A DNA stretch of 64,000 nucleotides from Sphingobacterium olei (GTDB lineage: Bacteria > Bacteroidota > Bacteroidia > Sphingobacteriales > Sphingobacteriaceae), in NCBI RefSeq assembly GCF_005048855.1, contig NZ_SUME01000001.1:558001-622000 (forward strand), written 5' to 3'. A program made the position numbers and the translations under genes. This document shows, one piece after another, positions 17,601 through 25,851 of this stretch. Position 1 is the stretch's first letter; every line of letters begins with the position of its first letter. The notes beneath the pieces were generated by a model, which saw only the letters and a program-made list of their open reading frames with translations, ran no database searches and had not been told where the DNA came from.

Positions 17601-18398
17601 ATGATGATTATTTTAGGGATATTGTTAGCTATAGCAGTGGGTATTACATTGGGATTAGTGGGGAGTGGGGGATCGATATTAACGGTGCCTATTTTCGTCT
17701 ATATCATGGGGGTTGATCCCGTCTTGGCTACCACATATTCCTTATTTGCGATTGGTGTGACTTCTTTTCTAGGTGGGGTACGTGGGTTCATTACTCGAAC
17801 AGTCGACATCAAAAAGGTGTTAACATTTGGTGTTCCTTCATTGCTCATGGTTTATATTACACGCATGTTTATCCTACCGCTGGTGCCAGATGTGCTTATC
17901 ATTGGGCCATATGCAATACATCAGAATAACGCGTTGATGGTATTATTTGCGTTAGTCATGTTAGGAGCTTCGGTATCGATGATAATAAGGCATGACGAGC
18001 GTGTAGAATATAAAAGTGAACGGGAAGTGTCTGGGGGTGAAATAACTGCTGCTGGTGGCGCTGTTGGATTGGTAACCGGATTAGTTGGTACAGGTGGTGG
18101 TTTTTTAATCATTCCAGCTTTAGTTAATTTTTTTCGAATGCCGATCAAAAGAGCGGTCAGTACATCACTGGTTATTATCGCCGTCAATTCATTTTTTGGA
18201 CTACTTGGAGATTTGGAGAAGTTTCATGTAGTTGACTGGCAGGTATTATTGAGTTATACCGTAACGGTTATTGCCGGTATGTTTGCAGGATTCTCGATAT
18301 CAAAAGGAGTGGATGGTTCGAGATTGAAGGTAATCTTCGGATATTTAGTTCTGTTTGTCGGCATCTATATCCTTCTTGCAGAATTCTTATTGCAATAA
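17601..18398 (+). CDS. TauE/SafE family sulfite/organosulfonate exporter-like permease
   Basis: The 265-aa protein consists of about eight membrane helices in two inverted repeats, each opening with the family's glycine-rich signature (GITLGLVGSGGSILTVPIFV near residues 12-31 and VTGLVGTGGGFLIIPALVNF near 152-171). TauE/SafE proteins move sulfite, sulfoacetate or other small sulfur anions. It follows the YeeE/YedE gene by 9 bp, and remains of an MBL-fold/rhodanese gene follow it, the usual neighbourhood of a persulfide/thiosulfate detoxification cluster. The frame is intact. Confidence 0.9.
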   Translation: MMIILGILLAIAVGITLGLVGSGGSILTVPIFVYIMGVDPVLATTYSLFAIGVTSFLGGVRGFITRTVDIKKVLTFGVPSLLMVYITRMFILPLVPDVLIIGPYAIHQNNALMVLFALVMLGASVSMIIRHDERVEYKSEREVSGGEITAAGGAVGLVTGLVGTGGGFLIIPALVNFFRMPIKRAVSTSLVIIAVNSFFGLLGDLEKFHVVDWQVLLSYTVTVIAGMFAGFSISKGVDGSRLKVIFGYLVLFVGIYILLAEFLLQ

Positions 18399-18428
18399 TC
18401 GATTGTAAGGACGATAGACATAAATACT

Positions 18429-18891
18429 TATTTAGTTATTGCTAAACAAAACAATATGCGTATTACGCATATTGCAGAAACACATATTCTTGCGGATTTT
18501 TTTGTGTGGATCCTGTGAGTTAGCTGAAAGATTGGGCAGGGTGGATGTTGAGCTATGATGAAAAGTTGTTGATTGTGGACGAAGAGGGAATGCAAGAGGA
18601 TATCACACGCAAGCAAATGCGGATCGGTATGGATTATTGTAGGATTCTTAACTGACATGGATGATGCAGAATTAGTATCTACTAACGTGGTAGATACAGA
18701 TCAGGTAGACCACTCCCAAAGGTTTACCCGTCGACATAAGGAATAGAAAGCTCATTGTGCAATGCCAGTATGGTGATAGAGCGACCATCGCAAGTTCGCA
18801 TTTGGAAAACCAAGAGTTTATACAAATGTACAACTACGCAGGTAGTTTTGCTGATTGGAAAGCATTGGGTAAACCAATAGTTTCAGTGTAA
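18429..18891 (+). pseudogene. Decayed MBL-fold metallo-hydrolase with rhodanese domains
   Basis: Peptides recognisable in shifting frames read in family order: YLVIAKQNNMRITHIAETHI (MBL metal-binding strand, but THILAD where THxHxDH is needed), CGSCELAERLGR, LSYDEKLLIVDEEGMQEDIT with RKQMRIGMD, then IIVGFLTDMDDAELVSTNVV, and finally a rhodanese end LIVQCQYGDRATIASSHLEN with NYAGSFADWKALGKPIVSV and a stop at 18889-18891. The rhodanese loop CQYGDRA keeps its cysteine. At least three frameshifts, a lost histidine and a large internal deletion (most of the MBL domain) show that it cannot make an active enzyme. It is the relic of the persulfide dioxygenase-type partner of the sulfur cluster. Confidence 0.85.
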
Positions 18892-18908
18892 AACAGAATT
18901 GAATTGCT

Positions 18909-19127
18909 TTATTCTTGTACTTTTTCCTTTTCTTTCGGTCTATCAGTAGGATTGTTGGGCATATCGTTGAGTTGCTCCGCTTGAGCATCAACACCGGCTT
19001 CACCGTCCGCATCTTGCTTTTTGTCTTCCTTTTTCTTTACGACGGAGGTTAATTCACGTTCGGTATCTTCATCCTTTTTTTTTTCGATACCTGTAGTATC
19101 ATTTTCTACTTTTGTTGGCATAGTCAT
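18909..19127 (-). CDS. Small, highly charged disordered protein
   Basis: About 72 residues from the ATG at 19127 (MTMPTKVENDTTGIEKKKDE); MPTK at 19121 is equally possible. Composition is dominated by Lys, Glu, Asp, Gln and Thr, without hydrophobic core, so it is probably intrinsically disordered. The longer open frame to 19181 adds an unconvincing AT-rich stretch. No family recognised. A terminator-like hairpin lies further upstream, and the gene stands alone. Confidence 0.55.
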   Translation of the reverse strand: MTMPTKVENDTTGIEKKKDEDTERELTSVVKKKEDKKQDADGEAGVDAQAEQLNDMPNNPTDRPKEKEKVQE

Positions 19128-19282
19128 ATAGTTTAAGAGGTGAAATATGCTTTTCTCTATATTTAAAACAATAGAAAACAAAAGTTGCTTGGTGATAAAT
19201 ACGCAATATATTATGTAATAAATACGTTAATTTTCATTGTGAATAATTTTAATGGATGGATTGTCGTCAGTCTAAATCCAAA

Positions 19283-19316
19283 AAAAAGAGCGTTCCGATC
19301 AGAAAAGCTCTTTTTG
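19283..19316. terminator. Terminator-like hairpin between converging/diverging small genes
   Basis: AAAAAGAGC (19283-19291) pairs with GCTCTTTTT (19307-19315) with A and T runs on both sides. It lies downstream of the yceI-type gene (minus strand), which it would serve. Confidence 0.75.
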
Positions 19317-19369
19317 TCTCAATTATATAGAAATACTGTATACTGTGTTTTTTATGAATAATTTTTGGA

Positions 19370-19900
19370 TTACCCTTCACTTAATACAAATTGTACATCA
19401 GCTTGAAATTTCACATCTTCACTTACCATTACACCACCCGTTTCCAATGCAGCATTCCAGGTTAATCCAAATTCCTCACGGTTTATTTTACCTATTACGG
19501 TATAACCAACTTTTTTATTTCCCCAAGGATCTTTTGCAATACCACCGAATTCAACTTTGAATGTTACTGATTTGGTAATGTCTTTAATCGTAAGGTTACC
19601 CGTTAAGTTAAATTCATCATCAGTCACTTTCTCAATATCTGTAGATTGGAATGTGATCGTTTTAAATGTTTCGACGTCAAAAAAATCGCCACTTTTTAGA
19701 TGTTGATCCCGTTGTTCGTTTTTAGTGTTGATCGATTCAGTTTGAATGCTTACTTCAATTCCAGCATTCACGACATCTTCGGACGAATTGTCTACCGTGA
19801 TGTCAAAATCATGAAATTGTCCTTTAACACTTGATATCATCATGTGTCTTACCTTAAATTCAATTTCACTGTGAGCTTTGTCTAAATTCCAAGTTGCCAT
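19370..19900 (-). CDS. YceI family lipocalin-like protein
   Basis: The 176-aa protein has the YceI pattern from the first residues: WNLDKAHSEIEFKVRHMMIS, then VKGQFHDFDITVD, FFDVETFKTITFQSTDIEKV, LTGNLTIKDITKSVTFKVEF and a closing VKFQADVQFVL. The fold is an extended beta-barrel that binds long polyisoprenoid or amphiphilic lipids. No signal peptide is visible, so this copy is likely cytosolic, unlike E. coli YceI. The ATG at 19900 starts right at the conserved domain. It is isolated and ends in a hairpin terminator. Confidence 0.93.
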   Translation of the reverse strand: MATWNLDKAHSEIEFKVRHMMISSVKGQFHDFDITVDNSSEDVVNAGIEVSIQTESINTKNEQRDQHLKSGDFFDVETFKTITFQSTDIEKVTDDEFNLTGNLTIKDITKSVTFKVEFGGIAKDPWGNKKVGYTVIGKINREEFGLTWNAALETGGVMVSEDVKFQADVQFVLSEG

Positions 19901-20107
19901 GGTCTAAAATTTTTATGATTTTTTATTTAACTATCTTAAATAGCTTGCCTTGCTAAATGTAGAAACAAAAGTCTAAATTAAAATCAAGACAAAACTTAAC
20001 ATAGATTAAGAAATTCATTTTTTCGGCATATTCGTATCTAGATATGTAAAAGGTAGTTGATTATGTATAATCTTTTTCGATTCTGTGTACTAATCACTGC
20101 AAAGCTG

Positions 20108-20115
20108 TACCTTTG
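20108..20115 (+). promoter_or_regulatory. Candidate -7 box TACCTTTG of mnmE
   Basis: A perfect TAnnTTTG match that ends 5 bp before the mnmE ATG at 20121. A recognisable -33 TTTG is lacking. It implies an almost leaderless transcript. Confidence 0.45.
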
Positions 20116-20120
20116 TAATT

Positions 20121-21500
20121 ATGTCTACAGCAGGTTTAATTTCACAGGATACGATCGTTGCATTGGCCACTTCTTCTGGTTCGAATGGAGCAATCGCCGT
20201 GATACGCGTTTCGGGGTCTGAAGCAATACACATTACTAATTCTATATTCAAAGGTAAAGATTTAACCAAGCAGGTTTCCCATACCATTCATTTTGGAACC
20301 ATTCGAGAGGGGGACGATATTATTGATGAGGTATTAGTTTCACTTTTTGTAGGTCCTAATTCGTATACCAAAGAAAATTCAGTAGAGATCTCCACCCACA
20401 ATTCAAAGTATATTATAGAGCGAGTGATCAATCTACTGATAAAAAATGGGGCGCGTGCCGCAAAGGCGGGTGAGTTTACATTACGTGCGTTCTTAAACGG
20501 TGGACTAGATCTTTCTCAAGCGGAAGCAGTAGCTGATTTGATTGCGTCGAACTCGGCGGCTTCGCATCAAATTGCTATGCAACAGATGCGCGGTGGCTTT
20601 TCCAATCAATTGAAGAAACTTCGTGAAGATTTGGTGCATTTTGCATCTTTAATAGAATTAGAGTTGGATTTTTCCGAAGAGGATGTTGAATTTGTAAATC
20701 GGGATCAACTAACAAATCTAATTCAGCAAATCTATACGGTTATCAATAAGCTTGTATCCTCATTCGAACAAGGTAATGTTTTGAAAAACGGGGTTCCTGT
20801 TGTTATAGCAGGGAAGCCGAATGTTGGTAAATCCACGTTATTAAATGCGTTATTAAATGAGGAACGTGCAATTGTATCTGACATTGCCGGTACCACGCGT
20901 GATACAATTGAAGACGAAATTAATATCCATGGTGTTGCTTTTCGTTTCATCGACACCGCAGGTATCCGGGAAACGCTAGATATTATTGAAGCGAAAGGAG
21001 TGGAGCGGACTAGAGAAAAAATGAAACAAGCACGTCTGATCATTTACTTGTTCGATCCTACGCAGGATCATATCACAGATGTCGAGACACAAGTCGAAGA
21101 AGTTAAATCTCTGGGGATTCCATTTGTCACGATTATTAATAAAGCCGACCTGTTAAGTGAATCTCAGAAAACCGAATTTGATGTTTTGAACCCATTATTT
21201 ATCTCGGCTAAAGAGCAGCAAGGTATAGAAATATTGAAGGGTGAATTACTCAATCAAGTTAATCTGTCGAATATCAATACAGACGACGTGATGGTAACAA
21301 ATATCAGACATGTAGATGCACTGCAAAAAACACAGCGAGCATTAGAAAAAGTGCTATACGGAATTGATAATCCTGTGACTTCAGATTTTTTGGCAATGGA
21401 TATACGTCAAGCGCTGTACCACCTCGGAGAGATAACCGGGACCGTAACTACGGATGATTTACTTGATAATATCTTTTCTAAGTTTTGTATCGGAAAGTAA
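20121..21500 (+). CDS. mnmE: tRNA uridine-5-carboxymethylaminomethyl modification GTPase MnmE
   Basis: The 459-aa protein has the N-terminal tetrahydrofolate-binding domain (TIVALATSSGSNGAIAVIRV, LRAFLNGGLDLSQAEAV) and a helical domain interrupted by a G domain with GKPNVGKSTLLN (P-loop), DIAGTTRDT, DTAGIRE and NKAD. The end FCIGK carries the invariant cysteine of the C-terminal C(I/L/V)GK motif. With MnmG it modifies U34 of certain tRNAs. Length is standard. The start codon lies directly behind a TACCTTTG promoter box. Confidence 0.97.
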   Translation: MSTAGLISQDTIVALATSSGSNGAIAVIRVSGSEAIHITNSIFKGKDLTKQVSHTIHFGTIREGDDIIDEVLVSLFVGPNSYTKENSVEISTHNSKYIIERVINLLIKNGARAAKAGEFTLRAFLNGGLDLSQAEAVADLIASNSAASHQIAMQQMRGGFSNQLKKLREDLVHFASLIELELDFSEEDVEFVNRDQLTNLIQQIYTVINKLVSSFEQGNVLKNGVPVVIAGKPNVGKSTLLNALLNEERAIVSDIAGTTRDTIEDEINIHGVAFRFIDTAGIRETLDIIEAKGVERTREKMKQARLIIYLFDPTQDHITDVETQVEEVKSLGIPFVTIINKADLLSESQKTEFDVLNPLFISAKEQQGIEILKGELLNQVNLSNINTDDVMVTNIRHVDALQKTQRALEKVLYGIDNPVTSDFLAMDIRQALYHLGEITGTVTTDDLLDNIFSKFCIGK

Positions 21501-21583
21501 TTTTTTTGTAATAAAGATGTAATATAATATATGTAATTTTAGGGCCTAATCTAACGTATTGGACATTATTAACGATCGCTTTT

Positions 21584-22399
21584 ATGGATGATATTATTCT
21601 TTTTTTTGAAAATCAGGATCCAATTCTTGGTGCTTTTTATGCCACCACCTTTACGTGGTTTGTCACTGCAGTAGGCGCATCAACCGTGTTTTTTTTCAAA
21701 GCAATCAACCGTAATTTTATGGATGGTATGCTCGGCTTTACGGGTGGAGTCATGGTAGCGGCAAGCGTATGGAGTTTGTTGATACCAGCTATGAACATGA
21801 GCGAGGGCGAAGGTTTTGTAAAAGTAATACCCGCGATTTTAGGATTTCTTTTCGGTGCTGGTTTTTTATATGCGTTAGATAGGCTATTGCCTCACCTTCA
21901 TGTTAATTTTAAACAAGTTGAAGGAGTTAAATCTCCTTGGCAAAAAACAACACTATTGGTGCTTGCTATTACGCTTCACAATATTCCAGAAGGGCTTGCC
22001 GTCGGTGTTTTGTTTGGAGGAGTTGCTGTGGGACTTCCGGAAGCCAGTATCGCGGGTGCGGTGGCCTTAGCAATAGGTATCGGATTACAGAATCTGCCGG
22101 AAGGAATTGCCGTAGCGATGCCTCTTCGACGTTTAGGCATGAGTCGTCGAAAAAGTTTTTTTTATGGACAGTTCTCGGCCATAGTGGAACCCATAGCGGG
22201 AATTGTTGGCGCGTTAGCAGTTACGATTTTTACACCAATTTTGCCTTATGCCCTTGCGTTTGCTGCAGGAGCTATGATTTTTGTCGTTGTAGAAGAAGTT
22301 ATTCCAGAGGCACAACAAAATAAAGATTCAGATATTGCCACAATCGGGTTTATTATTGGATTTTTGATTATGATGTCTTTAGATGTAGTTTTAGGATAA
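21584..22399 (+). CDS. ZIP family divalent metal transporter
   Basis: The 271-aa protein has eight predicted helices. The two metal-site helices carry the family signatures TLHNIPEGLAVGVLFGG (about residues 131-147) and LQNLPEGIAVAM (about 168-179). The bacterial GufA-type ZIP proteins import zinc or iron. The extracellular His-rich loop is short. It follows mnmE by 83 bp, which could hold its own promoter, and ends in a long-loop hairpin terminator. Confidence 0.92.
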   Translation: MDDIILFFENQDPILGAFYATTFTWFVTAVGASTVFFFKAINRNFMDGMLGFTGGVMVAASVWSLLIPAMNMSEGEGFVKVIPAILGFLFGAGFLYALDRLLPHLHVNFKQVEGVKSPWQKTTLLVLAITLHNIPEGLAVGVLFGGVAVGLPEASIAGAVALAIGIGLQNLPEGIAVAMPLRRLGMSRRKSFFYGQFSAIVEPIAGIVGALAVTIFTPILPYALAFAAGAMIFVVVEEVIPEAQQNKDSDIATIGFIIGFLIMMSLDVVLG

Positions 22400-22416
22400 C
22401 AAAAAAGCATATTGTA

Positions 22417-22468
22417 ACAGAGGTGGCTGTATTTGTTATGTGCAAATGTAACCACCTCTGTAATATTT
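22417..22468 (+). terminator. Terminator after the ZIP gene
   Basis: ACAGAGGTGG (22417-22426) pairs with CCACCTCTGT (22452-22461) around a 25-base loop, followed by AATATTTTTTT. The convergent YegP-like gene ends at 22471. Confidence 0.75.
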
Positions 22469-22470
22469 TT

Positions 22471-22797
22471 TTATTGCTCAATCGTCATTGCCGAAGGAGC
22501 ATTTTCCTTTACTGAATTTATGCCATTATTTCGCCCAGATTCACTTTCATACATCTCACTGCTGCCAATGACTTGGCCGTTCGTGGATTTAAGATTAAAG
22601 AAATACTTGCCATTGGACGACGTCTTTTTTTCAAACCTAGCATCTAGCTGTGCATTTTTCTTTACCGATTCGATGCCTTTTAGACAGTTTGCTTTTGTGG
22701 AGTAACCCTCGCTAGTCAATATTACCTGTCCGTTGCCAGCTTTAAGGTTAAACTGGAACTCTCCATTTTTTCTGGTGCTTACTACAAATTTTCCCAT
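22471..22797 (-). CDS. YegP family (DUF1508) tandem-repeat protein
   Basis: The 108-aa protein is two copies of the DUF1508 unit: FQFNLKAGNGQVILTSEGY (about residues 14-32) plus KANCLKGIESVKKNA, and FFNLKSTNGQVIGSSEMYES (about 66-85) plus NNGINSVKENA. Each unit forms a small beta-beta-beta-alpha module, as in YegP, of unknown function. No signal peptide. It is a single-gene unit convergent with the ZIP gene. Confidence 0.93.
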   Translation of the reverse strand: MGKFVVSTRKNGEFQFNLKAGNGQVILTSEGYSTKANCLKGIESVKKNAQLDARFEKKTSSNGKYFFNLKSTNGQVIGSSEMYESESGRNNGINSVKENAPSAMTIEQ

Positions 22798-23043
22798 TAC
22801 TTTAGTTTTATATGGTTTATATACTAGAATACAATATTCTTATTTGGTTACTTATTTATACTCTAAAATAACGAATAATGATAGAAAATAAAAACTTCGC
22901 GAACTTTTAGGTGTATTGTTTTACGATTTTTTTTGTATCCAACTTTTGTTAACCAACTTTTACCATTTATTTCATTGTCCATTGTCTATATTCAATTTTT
23001 AATTATATTGAACTTTACTTATCTCAAACGAGGAAATATACTT

Positions 23044-24039
23044 ATGGCTTTTAAGAAATTGGATACCGTACAATGGGGAATGATAGGTGCGGGAAATGTA
23101 ACTGAAGTAAAGAGCGGCCCTGCATTTTGTAAAATAGAAGATTCGAAATTAGTGGCTGTGATGGCACGCACCTTCGATAAGGTAAAGGACTACGCCCAGC
23201 GGCATGACGTTTCTACTTACTATACAGATGCACAGCAATTAATTGATGATCCACAGGTGAACGCAATTTATGTTGCTACTCCTCCAAGTACACATATGGA
23301 GTATGCAATTAGAGCGATGCGAGCTGGTAAGCCGGTTTACGTGGAGAAGCCGATGGCAATGAGTGTAAAAGAATGTGAAGAGATGAATAGGATATCTGAG
23401 CAGATAGGAATTCCACTTTTTGTCGCATTTTATAGAAGGGGTATGGAATATTTTAATCAGGTAAAACAGTTGTTCAGTGAAGGTAAAATCGGAACGATAC
23501 TTACGGTAGATACTAAAATTGTACAAGCTCCGTTTGCCAGTGATCTTGACCCCAAAAAGCACAGCTGGCGAATTGATAGAAACATTGGTGGAGAAGGATA
23601 TTTTGTTGATCTGGCTCCTCATGCGTTTGATATTTTGGATTATTTACTGGGTGAAATTGAAACTGCACGTGGCAATGCTGTTAATATTGCAGGTAATTAT
23701 GCAGTCGCGGATACCGTTGCGGCAAGTTGGAAATTTAAGTCCGGTATTTTAGGAACAGGACTTTGGACTTTCTCCAGTACGCAATCCGCAGAATCGGATA
23801 CGGTGATTATTACGGGTACCCGCGGTACGATCTCATTCAGTATCTTCAAACTGACGCCTATAGAAGTGCGTACAGATACGGGGGTGGAAATGTTCGACTT
23901 CGATAGACCACAGCATATACAAATGGGGCTCATTCAAACCATTGTCGACGAGTTGACAGGGAGAGGTACGTGCCCTTCCACAGGAATATCAGGAATGCGG
24001 ACTGCAAAGGTAATGGAGCAGATACTGGAGGGGCACTAA
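23044..24039 (+). CDS. Gfo/Idh/MocA family oxidoreductase
   Basis: The 331-aa protein begins with a Rossmann motif (WGMIGAGNVTEVKSGPAF, about residues 10-27). It has the typical YVATPPSTHMEYAIRAMRAG and EKPMAMSVKECEEM segments (catalytic-lysine region at about 97-110) and a C-terminal half with DLAPHAFDILDYLLG. These NAD(P)-dependent enzymes oxidise or reduce sugars and inositols; the substrate is unknown. The frame is open to 22933, but that 37-residue extension is hydrophobic and AT-rich, so I place the start at ATG 23044 after AACGAGGAAATATACTT. Confidence 0.93.
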   Translation: MAFKKLDTVQWGMIGAGNVTEVKSGPAFCKIEDSKLVAVMARTFDKVKDYAQRHDVSTYYTDAQQLIDDPQVNAIYVATPPSTHMEYAIRAMRAGKPVYVEKPMAMSVKECEEMNRISEQIGIPLFVAFYRRGMEYFNQVKQLFSEGKIGTILTVDTKIVQAPFASDLDPKKHSWRIDRNIGGEGYFVDLAPHAFDILDYLLGEIETARGNAVNIAGNYAVADTVAASWKFKSGILGTGLWTFSSTQSAESDTVIITGTRGTISFSIFKLTPIEVRTDTGVEMFDFDRPQHIQMGLIQTIVDELTGRGTCPSTGISGMRTAKVMEQILEGH

Positions 24040-24045
24040 GTTGTA

Positions 24046-24077
24046 TTTGTACATGCAAAACATTTTAACTAAGTTTG
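24046..24077 (+). promoter_or_regulatory. Strong Bacteroidetes-type promoter candidate
   Basis: TTTG at 24046-24049, a 20-bp spacer and a perfect TAAGTTTG at 24070-24077. This is the best consensus promoter in the window and lies upstream of the small gene at 24117. It also argues against the TTG start at 24075, which falls inside the box. Confidence 0.7.
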
Positions 24078-24116
24078 GATAAGAAGTTGGATGTTTGTTC
24101 TAAAATATTGTTGATT

Positions 24117-24425
24117 ATGAATGCGATGACACCATTGACTGATATCCTTGAAAAACTCAAATCGGAAGGGTATACACAAGATTTTAATATCGCAGATGAT
24201 TGCATTATCTGCTCAAATAATAATACAACTTTGGATCCCAGTACATTTAGGATTGATAGGTATTTTCGGTTTGAAGGCGAAACTGACCCAAGTGATCAGG
24301 CAATAGTGTATGCCATATCATCCAAAGATGGTACTATAAAAGGCGTGTTGGTAAACAGTTATGGCCTTTATAGCGATGAAAAGGCCGCAAATATTATTTC
24401 ATTGTTGGAGCATCCCTCTAAATAA
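24117..24425 (+). CDS. Small conserved protein (often labelled phosphoribosylpyrophosphate synthetase)
   Basis: About 102 aa from ATG 24117 (MNAMTPLTDILEKLKSEGYTQDFN); a second ATG at 24126 is possible. The pattern 'L..GYT.DF....D.I.C....L.P..F..D...RFEG.SDP.D.A.VYAISS..G.KGVL...YG.Y' matches a small Bacteroidota family carried in databases under the name PRPP synthetase, although it is far too short to be that enzyme and lacks a PRPP motif. The real function is unknown. It has its own clear promoter. Confidence 0.8.
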   Translation: MNAMTPLTDILEKLKSEGYTQDFNIADDCIICSNNNTTLDPSTFRIDRYFRFEGETDPSDQAIVYAISSKDGTIKGVLVNSYGLYSDEKAANIISLLEHPSK

Positions 24426-24516
24426 TTAGTTGGTTTTCCAATGCGATACTGCATCCAATGAGCTTATTGAAATAGTTTAATTGAGTTCTTTCAGCTATTT
24501 TCAATAGTGGTTTATA

Positions 24517-25263
24517 TTACTCGGGTATCTTCGGATTTTCCAAGTATTCTGATAAAGCTTTTTCTGCTTTTTTCGTCAACCATTCATAAAGTTTCGCTCC
24601 GTGACTTATCCGTTTTACACCAATTTTCCCAAGGACTTCGAGATTAGGTAAATTTGGTGTTAAAAACACGTTCAACGGAAGTCCTATTTCCTGTGTGAGT
24701 TGTTTAATATCTTCTTTTAATTCGATCAGCGGTACAAAAATTCCATCTGCACCGGCTTGCATATATAAAGATGAACGTTTTATAGATTCTGCTAAACTAT
24801 CTTGATGTTGGGTGACGTAAGTATCTGTGCGTGCATTAATAAATACATCAGTTACTTCTTTTATAGCTTGTATCTTATCAACAAGTAAGGTAGAAGAGCC
24901 TAAAATGCGTTTACCTCCTTCCACTTTGCCGTCTTCCAGGTTGATTCCAACCACACCGATGTCCGTTAATTTTTTGACATATTGTGCCACCTGTTGAGGA
25001 TCGTCAGAGTAGCCGGCTTCCAAATCTACCGATACCGGAATCTCTACGGATTTTACTATGCGTTGTACAACAAAAAAGAGCTCATCGAATGAAATATTCT
25101 CTCCATCCTCATATCCTAATATGTTGGCAATAGCGTGGCTCGAAGAACCTAGTGCCTTGAATCCGCATTTCTCTGCTATTTTGGCAGAATGTGCATCCCA
25201 TACATTACCTAGTATTAAAGGGGAAGATTGTTTGTGTAAGTTTTTGAAAGATGATAATGACAT
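24517..25263 (-). CDS. Isocitrate lyase / PEP mutase family protein
   Basis: The 248-aa protein has the family barrel: ILGNVWDAHSAKIAEKCGFK, then ALGSSSHAIANILGYEDGE, the Mg2+ site VSVDLEAGYSDD (about residues 77-88), GINLEDGKVEGGKR and FINARTDTYVT. The usual active-site cysteine loop of isocitrate lyase (KKCGH) is absent, as in the oxaloacetase/PEP-mutase-like branch, so it probably acts on another C-C or P-C bond. It is a single gene facing the long T-rich spacer. Confidence 0.9.
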   Translation of the reverse strand: MSLSSFKNLHKQSSPLILGNVWDAHSAKIAEKCGFKALGSSSHAIANILGYEDGENISFDELFFVVQRIVKSVEIPVSVDLEAGYSDDPQQVAQYVKKLTDIGVVGINLEDGKVEGGKRILGSSTLLVDKIQAIKEVTDVFINARTDTYVTQHQDSLAESIKRSSLYMQAGADGIFVPLIELKEDIKQLTQEIGLPLNVFLTPNLPNLEVLGKIGVKRISHGAKLYEWLTKKAEKALSEYLENPKIPE

Positions 25264-25851
25264 ACGAAAAATATTTAGTTATATCTTTTTAACAGACTAA
25301 CAACCTATTTGTTTGATGAAATATAATGTCGACTCTGCCAATTTTTGTATTGTGTTTTTCCTTATTTTAAAGGTTTTTTTAATTATTTATGTTTTTTAAT
25401 CAAAAAATATGCCTTTGTGTTGTGTTTTTTTTGTTTGTTATTTGATTTTATTTATGTTATCATATTTTTTTTGTGATAAATTTTATATTTATTCTTTATT
25501 TTGTTGTTTAAATCATATTTTTACGATGTTTAATATTAAAAAATGTAAATTATTTATGTTTTAAATTATTATTTAATGATTTTTATCTTTTTTTATATGT
25601 TTTATTGTTAAGTTTTTTTTGATTTTTATCTTTTTAATTTTTTATAATATCTTTTTTTTGTGTAAAAATATATTTGTGTGTGTATTTGTAGTTTAATTGC
25701 TGTGAAAATGATGTTAAAGTTACTTTTTTAAGTAGTATATGTTGTGAAATAGTAAAAAAACAAAGTTTTTTTCTGTTGATATTGGCAGTTTGAGGTGTCC
25801 TTATTTTAAAAAGTAAATTAAAGAGTATTATGAAGATAGATAGGTGTTAAT
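25264..25851 (+). other. 588-bp T-rich, C-depleted spacer upstream of the molybdenum/nitrate operon
   Basis: From about 25330 to 25800 the plus strand is dominated by T with some G and A and only scattered C; long runs of T alternate with ATTTATG- and GTGTG-like steps. No ORF of note. Short repeats occur: GATTTTTATCTTTTT at 25578 and again at 25621, and TTATTTATGTTTT near 25383 and 25551. Base use is unlike other spacers in the window, which are AT-rich but strand-symmetric. It may hold the operon promoter and a long untranslated leader; no specific regulator site could be assigned. Confidence 0.6.

Noticed and set aside
21937..22323. Cys/Arg-rich ORF of 128 codons inside the ZIP gene
   Set aside because: Out-of-frame shadow of the transporter; the Cys richness comes from the +1 frame of hydrophobic codons.
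22933..23043. N-terminal extension of the oxidoreductase
   Set aside because: The extra 37 residues are hydrophobic, AT-rich and outside the family domain; ATG 23044 starts right before the Rossmann motif.
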